DNA from: an uncultured Oscillospiraceae bacterium
GTDB taxonomy: Bacteria > Bacillota > Clostridia > Oscillospirales > Acutalibacteraceae
Reading direction: 5' to 3'
Assembly (NCBI GenBank): GCA_905198295.1
Contig: CAJKBW010000003.1
Coordinates: 1 to 57,576 of the forward strand
Length of the DNA stretch: 57,576 nucleotides
In this document: one piece after another, positions 8,721 to 15,901 of the stretch
Position numbering within the stretch: the first letter of the stretch is position 1
Layout: every line of letters begins with the position of its first letter
Notes under the pieces: model-generated
Database searches by the model: none
The model's input: the letters and a program-made list of their open reading frames with translations, nothing else
What the model was told of the DNA's origin: nothing
Made by a program: the position numbers and the translations under genes

Positions 8721-9120
8721 TATGCAAATCGACCTGTCCAAAACGCGGCTGCAAATCGCCAGGGAACGCCTGGCCTTTGCGGAGGAAATCCTGAAGCTGG
8801 GCGATTACAAGACGGTGGCGAACCGCTCCTATTATGCGGTGTTTGCCGCTATGCGGGCGGTGCTGGCTTTGCAGGGTTTCGATTCCAAGAAGCATTCCGG
8901 GATTATTGCGGAATTCCGCCGGGAATACATCAAATCCGGTCTGTTGCCGAAAGAGCTGTCGCCCATCATCGAGGCGCTGGTGGAGATCCGTCAGGGCAGC
9001 GATTACGACGATTTTTACCTGATTTCTAAAGAAGAGGTCGAGGAACAGCTTCATAACGCACAGCAGTTCGTCCGAACCGTTGAAGCCTATCTGCTCACTC
9101 TATATCCTAAATCCACATAA
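8710..9120 (+). CDS. HEPN-domain protein (UPF0332 type)
   Basis: This helical HEPN protein of about 136 residues has the core motif NRSYYAVFAAMRAVL, a histidine in KKHSG, and a C-terminal RQGSDYDDF segment. That corresponds to the R..aDY pattern of UPF0332 HEPN proteins rather than the RxxxxH RNase motif of classical HepT. The TTG start at 8710 is favoured because AAGGAGGG lies eight bases upstream. ATG 8722 is the alternative. The start overlaps the MNT stop by 11 bases, so the two are translationally coupled. A toxin-antitoxin or defence role is plausible, but the missing RxxxxH leaves the RNase activity uncertain. Confidence 0.8.
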   Translation: MPSDMQIDLSKTRLQIARERLAFAEEILKLGDYKTVANRSYYAVFAAMRAVLALQGFDSKKHSGIIAEFRREYIKSGLLPKELSPIIEALVEIRQGSDYDDFYLISKEEVEEQLHNAQQFVRTVEAYLLTLYPKST

Positions 9121-9123
9121 CGC

Positions 9124-9163
9124 AAGGCGCCGTTTGATTCTATGGATCAGGCGGCGCTTTTTT
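9124..9163 (+). terminator. Intrinsic terminator after the HEPN gene
   Basis: A long G+C stem (GCGCCG with CGGCGC, extended by G-U pairs) is followed by six T. It overlaps the last codons of the convergent XRE gene. Confidence 0.8.
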
Positions 9164-9454
9164 ATTCGGTGCGCCGGCAGCAGGAAAGGCCGGTACGGGC
9201 ACCCAGCGGATGCTTTCTACCGAAATCGTGTACTCCCCTCTTCCCAGCAAAAAGTCTGTAGATACCCGGAATATGGTCGCAATCTCAATCAGGGTATGCA
9301 GATCCGGTTCTGTTGTCCCGATTTCATAGTAGGCATAGCTTGAGCGCTCCAGGTGAAGCCGCGCGGCAACTTCCCGCTGTGTCATCCCGTTATACCGGCG
9401 CAGCGTCCGCAGCCGGTTTCCCAATGCAGTCCTTTTTTTCTTTCCTTTGCTCAT
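9140..9454 (-). CDS. XRE-family HTH transcriptional regulator
   Basis: This 104-residue DNA-binding protein has a lambda-Cro/C1-type helix-turn-helix at about residues 10-65 (LRTLRRYNGMTQREVAARL ... YAYYEIGTTEPDLHTL ... FLLGRGE). It has a short proline-rich tail. The ribosome site AAGGGGG lies upstream of the ATG at 9454. The gene is divergent from the long operon beginning at 9925 and shares its control region, so it is the most likely regulator of that operon and of itself. The C-terminus has no sensory domain; the signal is unknown. Confidence 0.88.
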   Translation of the reverse strand: MSKGKKKRTALGNRLRTLRRYNGMTQREVAARLHLERSSYAYYEIGTTEPDLHTLIEIATIFRVSTDFLLGRGEYTISVESIRWVPVPAFPAAGAPNKKAPPDP

Positions 9455-9495
9455 GAAAATTCCCCCTTATCGGATGATGAAGCAATTTCACGCTA

Positions 9496-9539
9496 AAAAA
9501 GCGAGGGACACGGCCCAACCCCTTAAGCCGTGCCCCTCA
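9496..9539 (-). terminator. Intrinsic terminator in the leader of the XRE gene
   Basis: On the minus strand GAGGGGCACGGC pairs with GCCGTGTCCCTC (one G-U pair), and GC plus six T follow. It sits between the XRE promoter (9558-9586) and its start codon, beginning about ten bases after the expected transcription start. It would stop most transcripts before the gene unless bypassed. Confidence 0.7.
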
Positions 9540-9557
9540 AAAAAGGACGCACTACCA

Positions 9558-9586
9558 GTATATCGGCCGTTTTTTTCTTTGTCAAA
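9558..9586 (-). promoter_or_regulatory. Sigma-70 promoter of the XRE gene
   Basis: On the minus strand TTGACA (9586-9581), exactly 17 bases, and TATACT (9563-9558): a near-perfect consensus promoter directed at the XRE gene. Confidence 0.8.
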
Positions 9587-9650
9587 TTTAAGAGGCCATT
9601 ATTTTTTTTCGGAAAATCCTAAGAAGAAAGTACGAAATACAGATAACGAA

Positions 9651-9679
9651 TTGACACGACATACAATATATGGTATAGT
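9651..9679 (+). promoter_or_regulatory. Sigma-70 promoter of the long plus-strand operon
   Basis: TTGACA (9651-9656), 17 bases, and TATAGT (9674-9679). An imperfect dyad (ACAATATA ... TATATGTTGT) spans the -10 region and could be an operator for the divergent XRE protein. Transcription would enter the terminator-containing leader before the gene at 9925. Confidence 0.8.
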
Positions 9680-9733
9680 GTATATGTTGTTAGGTTTGAG
9701 GTAATGGCTTCTTTGCAAGCCTTGGTTTGAGTT

Positions 9734-9778
9734 AAAAGGTCGGATGAATCCCTACCCGGGGGTTGATTCGGCCTTTTT
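9734..9778 (+). terminator. First leader terminator upstream of the JAMM gene
   Basis: An AAAAGG...CGGATGAATCC arm pairs, with a few G-U pairs, to GGTTGATTCGGCC followed by five T. With the start near 9686 this would release an RNA of roughly 90 bases. A smaller hairpin (GGCTT/AAGCC) precedes it. Confidence 0.65.
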
Positions 9779-9841
9779 CGGTTTCCAGCCCGAAAGGCAG
9801 GAACCATCAGTCAAGGAAAATCCAACCGGTAACAACGAAAG

Positions 9842-9891
9842 AAGACCGGCTTTCACTCGTCATGAGATGAGTTGAAAGCCGGTCTTTTTTT
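9842..9891 (+). terminator. Second leader terminator upstream of the JAMM gene
   Basis: Perfect 14-bp arms (AAGACCGGCTTTCA, 9842-9855, and its complement, 9873-9886) are followed by a run of eight T (9884-9891). It lies only 34 bases before the start codon at 9925. It is a textbook terminator placed between a promoter and its gene, so control by attenuation or antitermination is inferred. Confidence 0.85.
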
Positions 9892-9924
9892 GTTTTACAA
9901 AACAAAAAAGAAAGGACGACCAAC

Positions 9925-11337
9925 ATGAACGAAAGCACGAACAATCCCCTGAACGACTTTCTGAACCAAGCGGAAGAGGAACCGGAGAACAACCTGTTCG
10001 CCCCGATTCCCTTTCCCAGCCAGCCGGAACCGGCCGGAGCGGCTGTACCCGTTCCGCCGCCCGTTCCAGCGCCGCAGGCGCCCGCCGCGGAAATGCCGGG
10101 AATTCCGGCGATTCCGCCGGTGCAGACGCCGACACAGGCTCAAACGCCTTCAACCACGCCAGCCCAGCAGACGCCTACACCCGATAAAACGGAGCCGCCG
10201 GCAGAGGTACATCCGGAAGATCCCTTTGCACAAGCCTTAAAAAAGGCACAGGCGAAAAGCGAGGAGCGGCTGGCAGACAGCTTTGCCGGGAAAGAGGCCA
10301 TGTTTATCTATGGCAAGGCCAAAGACCCCATTTCCGACCGCGAGTGTACCTTTGAGGATCTGCGGGCCAGGTATGAGGCCGATTTCCCGGAGCTGTCCGA
10401 CGCCAAAAAGGTGTCCTGGACCGTGCTCTATGGGAAAGTCACAAAAACCATACTCAACCCCGGCTCGGACAAGGTGTACGACATCAAGGCGGAAATCGAG
10501 AAGTCCAAGACATTCCTGGAAAATATCCGCAAGGCCAAGACCGATGCGGAAAAGCATCCGGAATGCCAAATCAAGCCGTCCATTCGGGCCCAAAGCAAGG
10601 GAGAAATGTGCGGCCTTCCAGCCTATAAAGCCTACTGCTCCACCGAGGAGGAAGCGGCGGTCTGTGATAAACCGATCGTCATCCTCCCTGCCCGGGACGG
10701 CAGGCTCTATGAAAGGCGTAAAACCCCTGTGGGGCTTTTTACGGCTCCGGCAGCTCATCTGCCGGAGCTCCCCATCGTTGAAGCGGGGTTCCAACCGGCA
10801 CTCCCCAAAATCCCGATGCACATCCTTATGTTCGTTCTTAACTTTTTCAAGCGGCTGTCCGAGCGGTATGAGGTTGAGGCGCTGGTACACATCCTGTATG
10901 ACACCATACACAGGAAATACACCCTGCGGGTGCCCAAGCAGGAACTAACGGCCGTCAGTGTCGATTCCGTTATGGAGGAGGACTACCCGGACTATCTGAT
11001 CCACGTGATGGACATCCACTCCCACAACACCATGCCGGCCAAGTTCTCAGACACAGACGACCGTGACGAAAAGGCGACGCGGCTGTATGCCGTGGCCGGC
11101 CGTTTCGATCAGGTGTTCCCGGAGATTGCCGTCCGGGCCAGCTGCGGCGGGCGGTTCATCCCCCTGCGGCCGGAAGAGGTTTTTGAGTCCGACTTCAAAG
11201 CCTACCCGTATCCGCCGATCTGGGAAGAGCAGCTCACCCTCCCCGAACCGGAGCCGCTGCCGGCTCTGCCGTCCCGCACATCCCGCGTAACGGTGCGCCG
11301 GCGCCGCCCATGGAGGAATCCGGATGAAATATTCTAA
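9925..11337 (+). CDS. JAMM/MPN (JAB) peptidase with probable N-terminal ubiquitin-like domain (PRTRC-A/C-like)
   Basis: The protein has 470 residues. Residues 1-100 are a proline/alanine-rich disordered stretch. Residues about 118-185 (MFIYGKAKDP..., FEDLRARYEADFPELSDA) resemble the prokaryotic ubiquitin-like PRTRC-C family (Prok_Ub). Residues about 290-425 form a JAB/MPN domain with a complete JAMM zinc site: H365, H367, S375 and D378, with a candidate catalytic glutamate near 316-318. JAMM peptidases remove ubiquitin-like proteins or trim their C-termini. The ThiF/E1 gene overlaps the end of this gene by 14 bases, and an E2-like gene lies further down the same operon. The JAMM call is firm; the Ubl call is inferred from pattern only. 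AAAGAAAGGA precedes ATG 9925. Confidence 0.82.
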   Translation: MNESTNNPLNDFLNQAEEEPENNLFAPIPFPSQPEPAGAAVPVPPPVPAPQAPAAEMPGIPAIPPVQTPTQAQTPSTTPAQQTPTPDKTEPPAEVHPEDPFAQALKKAQAKSEERLADSFAGKEAMFIYGKAKDPISDRECTFEDLRARYEADFPELSDAKKVSWTVLYGKVTKTILNPGSDKVYDIKAEIEKSKTFLENIRKAKTDAEKHPECQIKPSIRAQSKGEMCGLPAYKAYCSTEEEAAVCDKPIVILPARDGRLYERRKTPVGLFTAPAAHLPELPIVEAGFQPALPKIPMHILMFVLNFFKRLSERYEVEALVHILYDTIHRKYTLRVPKQELTAVSVDSVMEEDYPDYLIHVMDIHSHNTMPAKFSDTDDRDEKATRLYAVAGRFDQVFPEIAVRASCGGRFIPLRPEEVFESDFKAYPYPPIWEEQLTLPEPEPLPALPSRTSRVTVRRRRPWRNPDEIF

Positions 11338-12085
11338 AAAGGCCCCTGTCAAAATCGTGGTGCTGGGCGCCGGCGGGACCGGCGGTTATGTTATCCCGCA
11401 TCTGTATCGCCTGGGCTACGCTTCGGAGCATCCCACCCGGATCCTTGTCTGCGACGGTGACGTGGTAGAACAAAAGAACCTCATACGGCAGAATTTCGTG
11501 GAGCAGGACATCGGGCGGAACAAAGCGCAGGTGCTGGCCGAGCGGTATGCCGCCGCTTTCGGTATTGAGTGCGAGTACCGGCCGGAATTCATTGAAACGC
11601 AGGAGGAACTGTACACCCTGACAGAGCCTGACCGAGTACCTTACCCTATGGAGCCGCAGCGGGTGATCCTGCTGGGCTGTGTGGACAACAACAAGTCCCG
11701 GCAGCTTTGCCACCGGGTTTTCGAGCAGAAGCGGAACCTCATCTACATCGACGCAGGCAACGGGGAGCATACCGGGCAGGTGGTTTGCGGCGTCCGGCAG
11801 AACGGCCGGACGCTCTACAAGCCGGTATGCTCGCTGTACCCGGATCTGCTGGAGGATGAGGACAAATTTCCATCGGAGCTGTCCTGCGCCGAACGGGCGG
11901 TATCCGCCCCGCAGTCGGTTACGGCCAATCTGACGGCCGCCACCGCGGTGGTGTCCTTCCTCTACGATCTGCTGATCGCCGGCAACCTGAAAACCCGGTA
12001 CGTGACCTTCTCCTCGAGGCTCATCAGCATGAGGGCTGAGGTTGTCAGACAACGGCCGAAGAAAACCACGGCGAAAGCCGCATAA
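11324..12085 (+). CDS. ThiF/E1-like ubiquitin-activating enzyme homologue (PRTRC ThiF type)
   Basis: This 253-residue protein has the nucleotide-binding loop GAGGTGG at 15-21. An aspartate pair follows strand 2 (CDGDVV, 43-48), then NLIRQNF at 52-58 with the adenylation arginine R55. It also has K67 and the DNNKSR segment at 121-126. ThiF/E1 enzymes adenylate the C-terminus of a ubiquitin-like or sulfur-carrier protein. The SCAERAVSAPQSVTANLTAA-type segment near the end fits the PRTRC ThiF group. Overlap with the JAMM gene and an E2-like gene in the same operon support a protein-conjugation or carrier system. It is short, with no separate E1 cysteine domain visible. Confidence 0.88.
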   Translation: MKYSKKAPVKIVVLGAGGTGGYVIPHLYRLGYASEHPTRILVCDGDVVEQKNLIRQNFVEQDIGRNKAQVLAERYAAAFGIECEYRPEFIETQEELYTLTEPDRVPYPMEPQRVILLGCVDNNKSRQLCHRVFEQKRNLIYIDAGNGEHTGQVVCGVRQNGRTLYKPVCSLYPDLLEDEDKFPSELSCAERAVSAPQSVTANLTAATAVVSFLYDLLIAGNLKTRYVTFSSRLISMRAEVVRQRPKKTTAKAA

Positions 12086-12107
12086 CAGAAGGGAGAAAAC
12101 GATCCAT

Positions 12108-12155
12108 ATGGCTGACATCGTTCTATTCAAAAATGCTTCCAGTGCGGAGGCGTAA
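12108..12155 (+). CDS. Possible 15-residue micro-ORF
   Basis: ATG GCT GAC... encodes MADIVLFKNASSAEA and stops in TAATG, which begins another eight-codon frame. GGGAG lies 12 bases upstream. It could be a translated micropeptide, a translational bridge to 12199, or the remnant of a gene. Weak support. Confidence 0.25.
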   Translation: MADIVLFKNASSAEA

Positions 12156-12198
12156 TGCTCAACCAACAAACAACTGATTGAACGGAAAGGAAACCGCC

Positions 12199-12432
12199 AT
12201 GTATGAAAAACGACTGACCTTTTCATGGAACAGACAGCCCTCTCAGTTGAAGGGCAAACCGGCCTGCCTCTCTGTTTTCCAGGTTTCCGAACACCTCCCC
12301 GACGGAAGGGAACGGCTTATCTATCAGGATATACGGCTTCAGGCAAACGACCTCGAACCGGATGTGTGTCACTTTTTTCATAAGCTCTCCTGCCAACCGG
12401 CGCAGCATCGCAGAGAAAAGGGGGCGGCTTAA
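12199..12432 (+). CDS. Small hypothetical protein between E1-like and unknown genes
   Basis: This 77-residue protein, start ATG 12199 with AAAGGAA six bases upstream, has an alternating strand pattern in the first half (RLTFSWNRQP ... ACLSVFQVSEH ... RLIYQDIRL) and a helical second half. It lacks a C-terminal diglycine, so it does not look like a processed ubiquitin-like modifier, although its size and position beside E1 made that worth checking. The stop overlaps the next start (TAATGG). Confidence 0.6.
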   Translation: MYEKRLTFSWNRQPSQLKGKPACLSVFQVSEHLPDGRERLIYQDIRLQANDLEPDVCHFFHKLSCQPAQHRREKGAA

Positions 12433-12857
12433 TGGAGCGCGGTTACTGGCTGCCGCCCCGCGCCAAACATCTGGCGGCCTATGCCGGGTTCTATATCGAC
12501 AGCGAAACCGTCTATCAGGCAAATATGGACAGCGGTTGGAACCAATTGCTGGACGGGCTTTGTCAAAAGCTCACCAACTATGAGTCATCCTTTCAGAAGC
12601 GATGCGCATGGACAAACAAGCAAGCTGGCCGAAACCGCTTTGTCATCCTGAAAAACGAGGAAGTGGAAATCATCGCCGAGGATGACGACGAATACGTCGC
12701 CGTGTTTGTCATTATCCCGGAAGACTGCCGGAACCCGGAGGAAATCAAGCAGATTTTCCCGCGTTACGTTACCCTGCTGCGGACGGCCCTGGCCGAACTG
12801 TATCCAGGGCATATTCTAAAAAGGATCAATTCCCAGCATATCAAAATAGTGGGATGA
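12432..12857 (+). CDS. Hypothetical protein, 141 residues
   Basis: The start overlaps the preceding stop. The protein is mixed alpha/beta: an aromatic N-terminus (YWLPPR, YAGFYIDSETVY), a middle strand pair (RFVILKNEEVEIIAEDDDEYVAVFVII) read in pieces, and a C-terminal helix with PRYVTLLRTALAELYPGH. No family was recognised. The tight coupling to neighbours (12199 upstream, radical SAM 19 bases downstream) suggests it works with the JAMM/E1/radical SAM group. Confidence 0.65.
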   Translation: MERGYWLPPRAKHLAAYAGFYIDSETVYQANMDSGWNQLLDGLCQKLTNYESSFQKRCAWTNKQAGRNRFVILKNEEVEIIAEDDDEYVAVFVIIPEDCRNPEEIKQIFPRYVTLLRTALAELYPGHILKRINSQHIKIVG

Positions 12858-12876
12858 ACCGAAACGGAGGAATTGT

Positions 12877-13920
12877 ATGCTGATAACGTTCAAACGGCTG
12901 ATCCTGGAACTCACCCGTCAATGCAATATGCGCTGCGCACACTGTATGCGCGGCGAACCGGAGGACAAAACCATAGGCACCAGCATTTTGGAACGCCTGT
13001 TCCGAGAGGTGCGCCATATCGAGCATCTGGGACTGACCGGCGGAGAACCGGCCCTTGTCCCGGAGCAGATTGAGTGGATCGTCCATTTAGCCAAACGCTG
13101 GGGCTGTACCATCGGGCATTTCTTCTGCGCTACCAACGGCAAGGCGTATTCCCCCAAATTTGCAGAGGCCCTGGAAAAGCTGTACCGCTATTGCATCCAG
13201 AAAGACCGATGCACCCTGTCCATCAGTTTCGACCAGTTTCATGAACCGGCTGATCCGAAGGCGGTGGAACAGTACAGACGCCTTCCGTTTTATAAGCCGG
13301 TGAACGAGCAGAGGACGCTTGCGCCAAACGAAATCCTGTCCGACGGCCGGGCAAAAGAAAACGGCCTGGGACTCATGGCTTTGCCGGACCAGAAGTGGCT
13401 CTACGAGTATTCCCTCAAGGGCTTTCACATGGAATGCGGCGACATCGTATATATCAACACGAACGGCGACGTACTGCTCAACCCGGATGTCAGCTATCGA
13501 AACCAAAAGAAAAAACGGATCGGCAATCTGCTGGACGAAGCACTGCCGCACATCCTGACGACCCATATCTACACGGTGAAGCTGGAGCCGCAAAAATATG
13601 TGTTTTGCCTGCATCTGTATGCAGAGCCGGGAACGGTGGCGGATGAAGCCATTGAGGACAGACGGTATTACCGGCAGGAACAGCAGGCTATGGCTTCGTA
13701 TACCAGCGGCCTGCACAATATCCATATCACACCGGTCAGCCCGGCGACTGCGGATATCCCAGCGGAGCGTCTGCTGACTGCAGCAGAACTTCCCGATTTC
13801 CAGCAGGGAAACAACCGTCTGATCGGAACCAAAGTGACATACAGCCTGCCGGACGGTAAAACCGCGGGGGCGGTTACGCTGGAAGTGCTGAGCCATCCGC
13901 TGGAGGACGCCGATGAGTGA
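12877..13920 (+). CDS. Radical SAM enzyme
   Basis: This 347-residue protein has the [4Fe-4S]-binding motif CxxxCxxC at C16, C20 and C23 (CNMRCAHC), the GGEP SAM-binding motif at 55-58, and a CATNG strand typical of the radical SAM barrel. There is no cysteine-rich SPASM domain. A C-terminal segment of about 60 residues (from NNRLIGTKVTYSLPDG) appears to be a separate small beta domain. The substrate is unknown. It is encoded between the E1-like and methyltransferase genes, overlapping the latter by eight bases (ATGAGTGA). A role in modifying a peptide, protein or nucleic acid of the element is possible but not shown. GGAGG precedes ATG 12877. Confidence 0.88.
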   Translation: MLITFKRLILELTRQCNMRCAHCMRGEPEDKTIGTSILERLFREVRHIEHLGLTGGEPALVPEQIEWIVHLAKRWGCTIGHFFCATNGKAYSPKFAEALEKLYRYCIQKDRCTLSISFDQFHEPADPKAVEQYRRLPFYKPVNEQRTLAPNEILSDGRAKENGLGLMALPDQKWLYEYSLKGFHMECGDIVYINTNGDVLLNPDVSYRNQKKKRIGNLLDEALPHILTTHIYTVKLEPQKYVFCLHLYAEPGTVADEAIEDRRYYRQEQQAMASYTSGLHNIHITPVSPATADIPAERLLTAAELPDFQQGNNRLIGTKVTYSLPDGKTAGAVTLEVLSHPLEDADE

Positions 13921-15298
13921 GCCGGAAGTACACTATTACTGTCTGGAAGAACTGGCGGAGTCCGTAAAAGTCCTGAATGCGATCCGTGAACAGCTCCCCG
14001 CCAGCCATGCCCAGTACAGGCGGCACCAGGGAAGCGGACATCCAAAGGAACTCGAGGCACTGGCGGATATGCAGACGGCGGTAAAACGGCTGTGGGAGGA
14101 GTTTCCCGGCCTGATCCAACGCCTTTGCGAATACGGCGACGCTGAATTGCTGAAGACCGCCAGGAGACTGTATGAAGTTCTCAAGCACTTCGACTATCTC
14201 GGCACTGCGGATCTGACACCACTCTGCCGGGCGCTGGAAGCTTTCGAGCAGATGCTCCCCACGCCAGGCCGGAATATCAACGCAGCTGCTTTGGGCAGAC
14301 TCATGAACCGGGTGCGCATGGGATACCAGCCCACCGACCCGGCCCATGTGGATCTGCTGCGCCGGGCGGTGACTTTTCCGGCGGAACCGACTAACCTGCT
14401 CGACCCCTGCTGCGGGGAAGGCGAGGCGCTCGCCCGCTTTGCGGACGGCGCTGGCGCCGTGACCTACGGCATCGAAATCGACGAGCTGCGCGGAAAACAG
14501 GCGCAGAAACGCCTGCACCGCGTCGGCTTCGGCAGCTTCTTTTTCTCCCGGGTAAGTTCCGGCGCATTTCAGGGGCTTTTTCTCAACCCGCCGTACCTGT
14601 CGGTTCGAACCGAATACGGCAACCGGCGTCTAGAAAAGAGCTTTCTTGCCGACGGGCTGCGGCTGCTGCAAAATGGCGGCCTGCTCGTCTACATCATCCC
14701 CTATTATCGGGCGTCGCCCGACATCTGCCGGGTGCTGTGCGAAAACCTCAATGATCTGCGGGTATATCGCTTTATGGGGCAGGAGTTCCGGCAATTTCGC
14801 CAGGTGGTGTTCCTCGGAACCAAAATCCCCCGCCGGGAAGCCTTCGGAATGGCAGAACGCCTGTTCACCTACCTGCTCTCCCCGCAAAACATACCGGAGC
14901 TGGATCAGCTTCCGGAAAGCGCCTATGTCATTCCGCCGGCGGCTAAGCCGGTGGAACAGTTCAAAGGCGATCAATTCAATGTCGCCGAACTGACCGAACA
15001 GCTCAAGCAATCCAAAACCCTCGACTGCCTGTTTGAAAACCGTACTCTCGACAATCGGGAACGGCGGCCGCTCCTGCCAATGAATCTGTCCCAAATCGGG
15101 CTGATCGGTGCCAGCGGTCTCATGAACGGGTTGGTGGACTGTGATACCCCACACGTTATCAAAGGGCGCATCGTCAAAGAAAAGAAAACCCATATCGGTA
15201 TTCCGGACGAATCCGGGAAAGCGGAAATACGGCAGGTCACGTCCAACAAGCTGATCTTTAATGTATTGACGCCCACCGGTTATCATTCGCTCGGATAA
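13913..15298 (+). CDS. Class I SAM-dependent DNA adenine methyltransferase-like protein
   Basis: This 461-residue protein has a helical N-terminal region of about 150 residues, then a Rossmann methyltransferase with motif I DPCCGEGE at 164-171 and motif IV NPPY at 225-228. NPPY is typical of N6-adenine or related amino-methyltransferases. Downstream LLVYIIPYYR resembles the family of helicase-linked, plasmid-borne methyltransferases (DUF6094-like). No restriction endonuclease is adjacent, so it may protect or regulate element DNA rather than form a restriction-modification pair. The start overlaps the radical SAM stop. Target specificity cannot be read from the sequence. Confidence 0.82.
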   Translation: MSEPEVHYYCLEELAESVKVLNAIREQLPASHAQYRRHQGSGHPKELEALADMQTAVKRLWEEFPGLIQRLCEYGDAELLKTARRLYEVLKHFDYLGTADLTPLCRALEAFEQMLPTPGRNINAAALGRLMNRVRMGYQPTDPAHVDLLRRAVTFPAEPTNLLDPCCGEGEALARFADGAGAVTYGIEIDELRGKQAQKRLHRVGFGSFFFSRVSSGAFQGLFLNPPYLSVRTEYGNRRLEKSFLADGLRLLQNGGLLVYIIPYYRASPDICRVLCENLNDLRVYRFMGQEFRQFRQVVFLGTKIPRREAFGMAERLFTYLLSPQNIPELDQLPESAYVIPPAAKPVEQFKGDQFNVAELTEQLKQSKTLDCLFENRTLDNRERRPLLPMNLSQIGLIGASGLMNGLVDCDTPHVIKGRIVKEKKTHIGIPDESGKAEIRQVTSNKLIFNVLTPTGYHSLG

Positions 15299-15327
15299 CT
15301 ATGAACAGAAGAGAGGATGCCATTATT

Positions 15328-15873
15328 ATGTATCAACAACCCCATTTAACGGCTGAAGAATCTGCTTTTGCCGCGAAACATCACCAGCTCATCTACACCT
15401 ATCTGAACCAAAACCATCTGCCGGAAGAGGAGTTTTACGATGTGGTGGTCTTCGGGTTCCTGAACGGGGTACGAAAGCACTTCCGGCGGGAGGATCTGCA
15501 GGATTATGCGTTTGCCACGCTGGCCTGGCGGGCGATGGACACCTGCTTTGCCAATTACGTTCGTGCCAAGCATCGTCCCAAACGAAAAGCCACGGTACTC
15601 AGTCTGCAAGCACACGCGGGCAGCGGGTACCGGCTGGAGGAAACCATTGCCGATGCGAAGGACACGGCGGAAGAAGCTATCCAATCACTTGCGCTGGAGG
15701 ATACTCTGAAAGGCTTTGAAAGAAGCGACAGGGAAATCATTCGTCTGCTGTACGAGGGATATACCGGAAGGGAGATCATCCAGGCGCTCGGCATCACCGC
15801 CAGGGAACTGGGCGAACATCTGGCGCAAATCCAGGAAAAAATCCAGAAGGCGCCGGCTCTACAGGCAGCCTAA
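15328..15873 (+). CDS. Sigma-70-like / sigma region 4 protein
   Basis: This protein of about 181 residues has an N-terminal helical part (YLNQNHLPEEEFYDVVVFGFL, FATLAWRAMDTCFANYV) like sigma region 2. The C-terminus is region 4-like: RSDREIIRLLYEGYTGREIIQ followed by LGITARELGEHL, a helix-turn-helix. ATG 15328 is chosen over 15301 because GAGAGGA lies ten bases before it. It could direct RNA polymerase to element promoters or act as a helix-turn-helix regulator. The lack of a clear region 2.4 signature means that a sigma-derived regulator is as likely as a true sigma factor. Confidence 0.65.
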   Translation: MYQQPHLTAEESAFAAKHHQLIYTYLNQNHLPEEEFYDVVVFGFLNGVRKHFRREDLQDYAFATLAWRAMDTCFANYVRAKHRPKRKATVLSLQAHAGSGYRLEETIADAKDTAEEAIQSLALEDTLKGFERSDREIIRLLYEGYTGREIIQALGITARELGEHLAQIQEKIQKAPALQAA

Positions 15874-15901
15874 TCCAACGACAGAAAGGGTTATCAGCTT
15901 T

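Noticed and set aside
12199..12432. A free ubiquitin-like modifier next to E1
   Set aside because: The size fits, but the C-terminus (HRREKGAA) has no diglycine and the fold pattern is not clearly ubiquitin-like.
13913..15298. A restriction-modification system
   Set aside because: A methyltransferase is present but no endonuclease or specificity subunit lies near it.
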